Shown here in pieces: positions 8,390 to 14,987 of a DNA stretch of 64,000 bases (its first letter is position 1; the number at the start of each line of letters is the position of its first letter). The DNA comes from JBCCFK01 sp965262315. GTDB taxonomy: Bacteria; Actinomycetota; Acidimicrobiia; Acidimicrobiales; UBA8592. Both the position numbers and the translations under genes were made by a program. The notes beneath the pieces were generated by a model. That model worked only from the letters and a program-made list of their open reading frames with translations, was not told the origin of the DNA and ran no database searches. The stretch is from NCBI GenBank assembly GCA_965262315.1, contig CBDHFJ010000027.1, positions 1 through 64,000 on the forward strand. The letters run 5' to 3'.

Positions 8390-10110
8390 TGGGCGCCATG
8401 CAGCCACAACGCGAGCTCGGTTCCGAGCGCCGTCGTGTTCCGCAGCCGGCGGCACACCTGCGCGGTCTGCGTCCCTACCGTCGGCGTGATCTCGCCCCTT
8501 GGGTCGATCTGCGGCTCGACGGCAACGAGGGCTTCGTCGTCGAGGACCGCGCACTGACTGTCCCCGAGCCGGAGGTGCTGCGGAGCTATCCGGACCCGGG
8601 TCCGATCGAGCGGGCGTTCGCGCAGCGCATCGGTTGCGCGGCCGAGCGCGTGGCGGCTTTCGCGGGTGGCGACGAAGTCCTCGACCGGGTCTTCCGTGCG
8701 TTTACCACGCCGGGGGACGTCGTCGCGACGACCGAGCCGACCTTCGAGATGATCGGTCACTACGCGCGGCTTGCGGCGTGTGAACTCGGCGCGCCGACCT
8801 GGGTCAGAGGCCCCTATCCGACCGCTGGTTTGCGCTCCGTGCGCGCCGAGCGCGGGGCCCGGGTCGCGATCGTCGTGTCTCCGAACAACCCGACCGGCCT
8901 CGTCGCCTCCCGGCAGGACGTGCTCGAGTTGGTCGGAGACTTCGAGCTCGTCGTCCTCGACCACGCCTACGTCGAGTTCGCGGACGAGGACCTGACCGAT
9001 CTCGCGCACGCGCACGACAACCTCGTCGTCTTGCGCACACTCTCGAAGGCGCACGGTCTGGCCGGTCTGCGCGTGGGCTTCGGCGTCGGTCACCCCGACG
9101 TGCTCGACACGTTGCGCGCGGCGGGCGGACCGTTCTCGGTCTCGAGTGCGTCGATCCACCTCGCCCGCGGTGCGCTCGCGGACAACCTCGATCTCGGGCT
9201 TGCGCGGATTCGGGACGAACGATCGCGCCTCACCGGGCTGCTCCGCGCCCAGGGCTTCGCGGTCGAGGCGTCGCACGGCAACTTCGTGTTGGCGCGCGGG
9301 TCGCGGACCGCCGAGCTGCACCGTGCGCTCGAGAGTCTCGGGATCGCGACTCGCCGATTCACGGGCCGTGGCCTCGATGACGCGCTGCGCATCACGTGTG
9401 CGGGGCCGGATGCTGCGCGGCTCGAGCGCGCGCTGCGCACGTACTTCGCCCCCGAGGGCTACCTCTTCGACATGGACGGCGTGCTCGTCGACGTCTCGCG
9501 GTCGTACCGTGCGGCGATCCAGGGCACCGCCGCGCACTTCGGTGTCGCGATCGATGCCGAACAGATCACCGCGGCGAAGAGGCGGGGACGCGCGAACGAC
9601 GACTGGGAGCTCACACGTGCGCTGATCGCGGCGGCTGGCGTCGACGTCTCGATCGCCGCGGTGCGTGCGCACTTCGAGCGACTGTACCAAGGGGCCGATG
9701 ACCTGCCGGGACTGCGCGAGGAGGAGGTGCTGGCCTTGCCCGCGGGATTCTTGCGCTCCCTCGCCGCTCGCGCCCCGCTCGCGATCGTCACCGGACGACC
9801 GCGCGCGGACGCCGAGCGGGCGCTCGCCGTGCACGGCATCGCCGACTGCTTCGCGGTCACGGTCTGCCGGGAGGATGCGGCGCTCAAACCGGACCCCGCG
9901 CCGGTTCGTCTCGCCCTCGAGCGTTTGGGGATCGCGACGGCGTGGATGTTCGGGGACACGCGCGACGACCTCGATGCTGCTCGTGCGGCCGGTGTGTTGC
10001 CGGTCGGTGTGGTCGCGCCCGGCGAGGACGTGTCGGCGGCGCATGCCGCGCTGTCGGACGCCGGCGCGAGCCACGTCGTCACGACGGATGAAGTTTGGAG
10101 TGTGCCATGA
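8389..10110 (+). CDS. hisC: Histidinol-phosphate aminotransferase fused to a HAD-family phosphatase
   Basis: Bifunctional protein of about 573 aa. Residues 1 to about 350 are a class I/II PLP aminotransferase of HisC type: SPNNPTGL, then the PLP lysine in TLSKAHGLAGLRVGF, and a C-terminal ITCAG segment. Residues from about 355 are a HAD subfamily IA phosphatase: nucleophile motif FDMDGVLVD (Asp361/Asp363), motif II IVTGRPR, motif III KPDP, motif IV MFGDTRDD. The HAD domain is well placed to be the missing histidinol-phosphate phosphatase, because no other candidate exists in the operon. That role is inferred. Starts at GTG 8386, ATG 8389 or ATG 8398 are all possible; the last four bases (ATGA) overlap hisB. 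Confidence 0.85.
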   Translation: MGAMQPQRELGSERRRVPQPAAHLRGLRPYRRRDLAPWVDLRLDGNEGFVVEDRALTVPEPEVLRSYPDPGPIERAFAQRIGCAAERVAAFAGGDEVLDRVFRAFTTPGDVVATTEPTFEMIGHYARLAACELGAPTWVRGPYPTAGLRSVRAERGARVAIVVSPNNPTGLVASRQDVLELVGDFELVVLDHAYVEFADEDLTDLAHAHDNLVVLRTLSKAHGLAGLRVGFGVGHPDVLDTLRAAGGPFSVSSASIHLARGALADNLDLGLARIRDERSRLTGLLRAQGFAVEASHGNFVLARGSRTAELHRALESLGIATRRFTGRGLDDALRITCAGPDAARLERALRTYFAPEGYLFDMDGVLVDVSRSYRAAIQGTAAHFGVAIDAEQITAAKRRGRANDDWELTRALIAAAGVDVSIAAVRAHFERLYQGADDLPGLREEEVLALPAGFLRSLAARAPLAIVTGRPRADAERALAVHGIADCFAVTVCREDAALKPDPAPVRLALERLGIATAWMFGDTRDDLDAARAAGVLPVGVVAPGEDVSAAHAALSDAGASHVVTTDEVWSVP

Positions 10111-10706
10111 GTGTCACCGAACGATCTGCCGCCATCGAGCGGACCACGACCGAGACATCGATCCGCGGCCGCGTCGCCCTCGACGGCACGGGCGTCGCCG
10201 AGGTGCGCACCGGAATCGGCTTCTACGATCACCTGTGGAGTTCCTTGGCGCGGCACGCGGCGATCGATCTCGTGTTGCACTGCGAGGGCGACTTGGCCAT
10301 CGACGATCACCACACGGTCGAGGACTGTGCCCTGGCGGTCGGAGCCGCCGTCGACGCCGCCCTCGGCGAGCGACGTGGCATCGCGCGCTTCGGGCACGCG
10401 TACTGCCCGCTCGACGAAGCGCTCTGCCGAGCGGTCGTCGACCTCTCGGGGCGGCCGCACGCCGACGTTCGGCTGACGCTGCGGCGCGAGATGCTCGGAG
10501 GCCTCGCGACCGAGAACGTCGGGCACGCGTTGCGCTCGTTCGCGATCGCGTCGCGTATGACTCTGCACGTCGACACGCTGCGCGCATCCAACGACCACCA
10601 CGAGGCGGAGGCTGCGTTCAAGGCGTTGGCGGTCGCGATGCGCGCTGCGGTCGCGAGGCGCGAGGCCTTTGACGATCGAGTGCCGAGCACGAAGGAGGTG
10701 CTGTGA
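10107..10706 (+). CDS. hisB: Imidazoleglycerol-phosphate dehydratase
   Basis: Dehydrates imidazole-glycerol phosphate to imidazole-acetol phosphate. About 199 aa, the monofunctional type. The two manganese-binding repeats are visible: an altered FYDHLW near residue 40, DDHHTVEDCA near 70, and SNDHHEAEAAFKA near the C-terminus. It begins with a TTxETSI segment typical of IGPD. The ATG at 10107 overlaps the hisC-HAD stop (ATGA), which implies translational coupling. It lacks the fused N-terminal phosphatase of the enterobacterial HisB, consistent with the phosphatase being on HisC here. Confidence 0.93.
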   Translation: MSVTERSAAIERTTTETSIRGRVALDGTGVAEVRTGIGFYDHLWSSLARHAAIDLVLHCEGDLAIDDHHTVEDCALAVGAAVDAALGERRGIARFGHAYCPLDEALCRAVVDLSGRPHADVRLTLRREMLGGLATENVGHALRSFAIASRMTLHVDTLRASNDHHEAEAAFKALAVAMRAAVARREAFDDRVPSTKEVL

Positions 10707-11416
10707 TGCGCGCTCGGGTTCCGGGTGCGCGCGAGATCGTCGTGATCCGCACCGGGGTTGCGAACATGGCCTCGGTCGCTGCCGCGTTCGGCCGGCTCGG
10801 CTTGCCGGTGCGCGTCGCCGAGGAGGCCGACGATGTCGCCCGTGCCGAGGCGGTGCTCTTGCCAGGTGTCGGCGCGTTCGCAGCGGGGATGGCCGCGTTG
10901 CAGGAGCAGGGGCTGGTCACCGCGTTGACCGAGCGGTTGCGCGCGCGGCGGCCGACGCTCGCCGTCTGCCTCGGGATGCACCTGCTGTGTCGCGGCAGCG
11001 AGGAGGCGGCGCCGCACGGTGCGGGCATCGGCTATTTCGATGCGATCGTGCAGCGGTTTCCCGCGGGCCAGCGCGTGCCGCAGATGGGATGGAACGCGGT
11101 GCGACCGGGAGCTTCTTGCAAGATCGTGAGCGCGGGTTTCGCCTACTTCGCGAACTCCTACCGCGTCGTGCGACCGCCGGCGCCAGCCGAGCACGATTCC
11201 ACGGGCGCATGGGATTCGATGGGTCCACGTGACTCCATCGGTCCGCGCTGTGCCTTCGCCGACCACGGCGGCGAGTTCGTCGCGGCGATCGAGGATGGAC
11301 CGATCGTGGCGTGCCAGTTCCACCCGGAGCTTTCGGGGGCTTGGGGGCGCGCGCTGCTCGAGCGATGGTGTGAACGTGCGTTCGCCGGCGCGGGAACGGA
11401 GGCTTCGTCGTGCTGA
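10706..11416 (+). CDS. hisH: Imidazole glycerol phosphate synthase, glutaminase subunit
   Basis: Class I glutamine amidotransferase that feeds ammonia to HisF. About 236 aa. Catalytic Cys in AVCLGMHLL; the His/Glu pair in CQFHPELS. The usual PQMGWN segment is present. Between FANSYRVV and the FADHGGEF strand there is an unusual insert made of three imperfect six-residue repeats (DSTGAW, DSMGPR, DSIGPR, about 11197-11250) not normally seen in HisH. A good ribosome-binding site (GGAGG near 10694) precedes either GTG 10703 or ATG 10706; the hisB stop overlaps both. Confidence 0.9.
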   Translation: MRARVPGAREIVVIRTGVANMASVAAAFGRLGLPVRVAEEADDVARAEAVLLPGVGAFAAGMAALQEQGLVTALTERLRARRPTLAVCLGMHLLCRGSEEAAPHGAGIGYFDAIVQRFPAGQRVPQMGWNAVRPGASCKIVSAGFAYFANSYRVVRPPAPAEHDSTGAWDSMGPRDSIGPRCAFADHGGEFVAAIEDGPIVACQFHPELSGAWGRALLERWCERAFAGAGTEASSC

Positions 11417-12162
11417 GGACCCGTGTGATCCCATGCCTCGACTGCCGTGATGGGCGCGTCGTCAAGGGCGTGCGCTTCCAAGAGCTGCGCGATTCGGGCG
11501 ACCCCGTCGCACTCGCGCGCGCCTACGAGGCCCAGGGAGCGGACGAGATCGTTCTGCTCGACATTTCGGCGACGCCGGCCGGCCGGGCGACGGCGCTCGA
11601 CACGGTCGCTGCCGTGCGTGCCGAGTTGTCGATTCCGCTCGCGGTCGGCGGTGGCGTGCGAGATGTCGCCAACGCGCGCGCCCTGCTCGAGGCGGGTGCC
11701 GACAAGGTCGGGGTCAACACGGCCGCGGTGGCGCGGCCCGACCTTCTCGCCGAGCTGGCGCGCGCCTTCGGTGCGCAGTGCGTCGTGCTCGCGATCGACG
11801 CCGCCTCGGGGGCTGATGGCTACGAAGTCGTCACCCACTCGGGTGCGCGGCGGACGGGGATTGGCGCTGTCGACTGGGCACGGCGCGCGCAGGATCTCGG
11901 TGCCGGCGAGATCTTGCTCACCAGCTTCGATCGGGACGGGACGCGTTCGGGGTACGACCTGCGGCTCGTCGAGCAGATCTCCCGAGCGGTCACGGTTCCG
12001 ACCATCGCTTCGGGTGGTGCGCGGACCGCAGCGGACATGGCGGAGGCAGTCGGTGCCGGGGCGGACGCCGTGCTCGCAGCATCGATCTTCCACGACCAGG
12101 AAACGACCGTGGGCGCGATCAAGACCGCGCTCGACGCAGCCGGCGTGCAGGTGCGTCCATGA
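11410..12162 (+). CDS. hisF: Imidazole glycerol phosphate synthase, cyclase subunit
   Basis: TIM barrel that closes the imidazole ring and releases AICAR, working with HisH. 250 aa. The catalytic Asp of the first strand lies in IPCLDCRDGRVVKG, and the second in VVLAIDAAS. Phosphate-binding ends are seen in AVGGGVRD and ASGGARTAAD. GTG start inside the end of hisH (7-bp overlap). The stop overlaps the next start (ATGA), so hisH, hisF and hisA are tightly coupled. Confidence 0.94.
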   Translation: MLRTRVIPCLDCRDGRVVKGVRFQELRDSGDPVALARAYEAQGADEIVLLDISATPAGRATALDTVAAVRAELSIPLAVGGGVRDVANARALLEAGADKVGVNTAAVARPDLLAELARAFGAQCVVLAIDAASGADGYEVVTHSGARRTGIGAVDWARRAQDLGAGEILLTSFDRDGTRSGYDLRLVEQISRAVTVPTIASGGARTAADMAEAVGAGADAVLAASIFHDQETTVGAIKTALDAAGVQVRP

Positions 12163-13463
12163 TCATCCCTTCGATCGATTTGATGGGCGGGCGGGCCGTC
12201 CAGCTCGTCGGTGGCGAGGTGCTCCGCATCGACGCGGGCGATCCGATGCCGATCGCCGAGCGCTTCGCCGTCGCCGGAGAGATCGCCGTCGTCGACCTCG
12301 ATGCGGCGATGGGCAAGGGCGACAACCGGTCCACGATCCGCGAGCTGACGCGCATCGCTCCGTGCCGGGTCGGGGGCGGGATCCGCGATGCGGATACAGC
12401 GTGTCGGGTCCTCGACGACGGCGCGACCGCAGTCGTGCTCGGCACTCGGGCCGTGCCCGAAGTGCTCGAGCGCCTCCCGCGCGAGCGCGTCTTCGCCGCA
12501 CTCGACACGAAGGGTGACGAGGTCGTCGTCGAAGGTTGGAAGAAGGGAACGGGTCACGGCGTGCTGGAACGCATCGGAGTGTTGCGTCCCTACGTCGCCG
12601 GCTTTCTCGTCACATTCGTCGAGCTCGAAGGACGCATGCAGGGGACCGACCTCGAGCGTGCGCGCGCGATTGCGTCCGCGGCGGGCGACCGAGCGGTCAC
12701 GATCGCCGGCGGGATCACGACACCCGACGAGATCCGCGCCCTCGACGCGATCGGTTGCGACGCCCAGGTTGGCATGGCCCTCTACGAGGGGACGCTCGCT
12801 GTCGGTGATGGGCTCGCTGCCGTCCTGCGTTCCGACCGGCCCGACGGACTCTGGCCGACCGTTGTCGTCGACGCTGCGGGCAGCGCACTCGGGCTCGCCT
12901 ACTCGAACGCCGAGAGCCTCCGCGCCGCGTGCGCGGAGCAGCGCGGTGTGTATTGGTCGAGGCGCCGGGGTCTCTGGCGCAAGGGCGAGACGTCGGGAAG
13001 CGTGCAGCGGTTGCTCCGTGTCGACGTCGACTGCGATCGCGACGCGCTTCGGTTCGTCGTCGCGCAGGACGGAGCCGGTTTCTGCCACCGGCCCGGTTCG
13101 TGGTCGTGCTTCGGTTCGCCGGGGACTTCTTTCGGTGACGGCGCTCTGGGACGCCTCGAGCGCACGATCGCCGAACGGACCGAGTCCGCGCCGGAAGGGA
13201 GCTACACACAGCGGTTACTCGCCTCGCCCGAGCTGTTGCGTGCCAAGCTCGTCGAGGAAGCTGGCGAGTTGTCCGAAGCCGTGACGTCGCGTCGTGTCGT
13301 CGAGGAAGCTGCGGATCTGATCTACTTCGCGACCGTGCAGATGCAGAAGCACGGGGTCGGGTTCGCGGAGGTCGGGCGAGAGCTCGATCGGCGGGCGCGG
13401 CGCGTCGTGCGTCGCGGTGGCGATGCCAAGCCGTCCGGGGATGCGAACGGAGGTGCGTTGTGA
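12159..13463 (+). CDS. hisA: Fusion HisA-HisI-HisE: isomerase, PR-AMP cyclohydrolase and PR-ATP pyrophosphohydrolase
   Basis: A 434-aa protein with three histidine-pathway enzymes in one chain. Residues 1 to about 225 are HisA (ProFAR isomerase: PSIDLMGGRAVQL, VGGGIRD, AALDTKGDEVVVEGW, AGGITTPDE). About 226-325 is HisI: YWSRRRGLWRKGETSGS, the metal-binding VDVDCDRDALRF, then a CH...SCF zinc segment. About 328-420 is HisE: LRAKLVEEAGELSEAV and EEAADLIYFATVQM. HisI-HisE fusions are common, but I do not know a HisA-HisI-HisE fusion as a usual arrangement. All conserved residues I can see are kept, so all three activities are expected. Confidence 0.9.
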   Translation: MIIPSIDLMGGRAVQLVGGEVLRIDAGDPMPIAERFAVAGEIAVVDLDAAMGKGDNRSTIRELTRIAPCRVGGGIRDADTACRVLDDGATAVVLGTRAVPEVLERLPRERVFAALDTKGDEVVVEGWKKGTGHGVLERIGVLRPYVAGFLVTFVELEGRMQGTDLERARAIASAAGDRAVTIAGGITTPDEIRALDAIGCDAQVGMALYEGTLAVGDGLAAVLRSDRPDGLWPTVVVDAAGSALGLAYSNAESLRAACAEQRGVYWSRRRGLWRKGETSGSVQRLLRVDVDCDRDALRFVVAQDGAGFCHRPGSWSCFGSPGTSFGDGALGRLERTIAERTESAPEGSYTQRLLASPELLRAKLVEEAGELSEAVTSRRVVEEAADLIYFATVQMQKHGVGFAEVGRELDRRARRVVRRGGDAKPSGDANGGAL

Positions 13464-14719
13464 CCGAGCTGTTGCCTCGCCGCTCTCCCGAAGAGCTGCG
13501 TCGTGCCGTGACGACGATCGATCCGAACGTGCGGGCGACCGCGTCGCAACTCGTCGAGGACGTTCGTCGCGAGGGCGAGGCCGCGTTACGCCGGCATGCG
13601 ATCGAGTTCGACGGGCTCGGCGAGGACACGCCGCTGCACCTCGGCCGCGACGCGTTGCTCGCCGCGCGCGACCGCATCTCGACCGAGGACCGCGACGTTC
13701 TCGAGCGTGTCGCAGCGCGTGTGACCGCTTTCGCGAAAGCGCAGAGGTCGTGCTTGGTGCCGCTCGAGGCCGACGTGGCGGGTGGTCGTGCGGGCCACGA
13801 GGTTCGCGCCGTCGAGAATGCCGGTTGCTACGCACCCGGAGGCCGCTACCCGCTGCCTTCGTCCGTGCTGATGACGGCGTGTACCGCGCGAGCCGCAGGC
13901 GTCGGACACGTCGCCGTCGCATCGCCCTACCCCAACGACATCGTTCTGGCCGCTGCCGCGATCGCCGGGGCGGACGAGCTGCTACCCGTCGGGGGAGCAC
14001 ACGCGATCGGTGCGCTGGCGTTCGGCGTCGCCGCGTCGCGTGCTGCGGACGTCGTCGTCGGGCCGGGCAATGTCTACGTGACCGCGGCGAAGCAGCACAT
14101 CGCGGGCGAAGTCGGAATCGACATGTTGGCGGGACCGTCCGAACTCGTCGTGCTCGCAGACGACTCGGCGGACCCCGGTCTCGTCGTCGCCGACCTGTTG
14201 GCGCAGGCCGAGCACGATCTCCGCGCGCGACCGATCCTCGTCACGCTCGCGGGGGATGCGTGGATCGAGCGGTTCGACGCGGAGCTGCACGAGGTGCTCG
14301 ACGAGTTGCCGACGCGCGCGGTGGCGATGTCCGCCCTCGCCGATCACGGAGCGCTCGTGCGGTGCGACGACCTGAGCGCGGCGTGCGGCCTCGTCGACGC
14401 GCTCGCCCCCGAGCACCTCCAGCTCATGGTCGAAGACATCGCAGGAGCGCGGGCTCGACTCGATCACTTCGGCGGTCTGTTCGTCGGTGGGATCAGTGCG
14501 GAGGTCTTCGGTGACTACGGGATCGGGCCGAACCACACCCTGCCAACGGGCGGTTCGGCGCGGCACACGGGGGGTTTGTCAGTCTTCACCTTCTTGCGTG
14601 TGCGCACGTGGATCGACCTCGATCGCGTCGATCCCACCGTGCTCGACGACACGGCTCGGCTCGCCGAGATCGAAGGGCTCGCCGGCCATGCGCTGGCGGC
14701 GCGGCGGCGCGGAACGTGA
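13460..14719 (+). CDS. hisD: Histidinol dehydrogenase
   Basis: Last two steps of histidine synthesis: NAD-dependent oxidation of histidinol to histidine. 419 aa, normal length. Motifs: YAPGGRYPLPSSVLM, GPGNVYVTAAK, DMLAGPSELVVLAD, the zinc ligands in LLAQAEHD, the catalytic Glu-His pair in APEHLQLM, and GPNHTLPTGG. GTG start overlapping the HisAIE stop. It is the last gene of the his operon; the trp leader begins 100 bp further on. Confidence 0.95.
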   Translation: MTELLPRRSPEELRRAVTTIDPNVRATASQLVEDVRREGEAALRRHAIEFDGLGEDTPLHLGRDALLAARDRISTEDRDVLERVAARVTAFAKAQRSCLVPLEADVAGGRAGHEVRAVENAGCYAPGGRYPLPSSVLMTACTARAAGVGHVAVASPYPNDIVLAAAAIAGADELLPVGGAHAIGALAFGVAASRAADVVVGPGNVYVTAAKQHIAGEVGIDMLAGPSELVVLADDSADPGLVVADLLAQAEHDLRARPILVTLAGDAWIERFDAELHEVLDELPTRAVAMSALADHGALVRCDDLSAACGLVDALAPEHLQLMVEDIAGARARLDHFGGLFVGGISAEVFGDYGIGPNHTLPTGGSARHTGGLSVFTFLRVRTWIDLDRVDPTVLDDTARLAEIEGLAGHALAARRRGT

Positions 14720-14779
14720 AGCTTCGTCAAGGATCGAGGCGGCGGCCGATCGATGGAGCCGGGAATCGTGACGTGCCGC

Positions 14780-14808
14780 TTGACAGGTCGCGGGTGAGAC
14801 GGTCTCCT
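14780..14808 (+). promoter_or_regulatory. Putative trp operon promoter
   Basis: TTGACA at 14780-14785, a 17-bp spacer and a poor -10 (TCTCCT, 14803-14808). The -35 box lies 38 nt upstream of the leader ATG, the same geometry as at the his operon. Confidence 0.4.
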
Positions 14809-14817
14809 CCCGCGCCC

Positions 14818-14889
14818 ATGGCTCGTCCAGCCGACTGCAACGCACGCTTCTGGTGGTGGCCCGCTTCGCGCGGGTTGCCCCTGTCGTAG
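14818..14889 (+). CDS. trpL: Tryptophan leader peptide
   Basis: A 23-residue ORF, beginning MARPADC, with three consecutive Trp codons (14851-14859, RFWWWPA) and stopping at 14887-14889. It lies about 100 bp ahead of trpE and is followed at once by competing hairpins. Tandem Trp codons in a short ORF at this place are the hallmark of a transcription-attenuation leader. No Shine-Dalgarno sequence is visible, and the start coincides with the expected transcription start. Confidence 0.8.
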   Translation: MARPADCNARFWWWPASRGLPLS

Positions 14890-14967
14890 CGCGTTCGCGC
14901 CGGAACGACGCGGCAACCTCACTCCGAGGTGTGCCGCTGGAACGTTCCCGAGGACACACCGAGGAGT
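14860..14967 (+). promoter_or_regulatory. trp attenuator with mutually exclusive hairpins
   Basis: Segment 1:2 is CCCGC (14860-14864) with GCGGG (14870-14874), directly after the Trp codons. Segment 2:3 is GGTTGCC (14873-14879) with GGCAACC (14912-14918), with inner GTCGT/ACGAC and GCGC/GCGC pairs. Segment 3:4 is GCGGCAACCTC (14910-14920) with GAGGT-G-TGCCGC (14926-14937), loop ACTCC. The 1:2, 2:3 and 3:4 pairings exclude each other as in classical trp attenuators. A fourth pairing joins 14921-14933 to 14955-14967 and buries the GGAG ahead of the ATG at 14975. No U-run follows 3:4. Confidence 0.6.
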
Positions 14968-14987
14968 TCTCCCGATGAGCGAACTCC

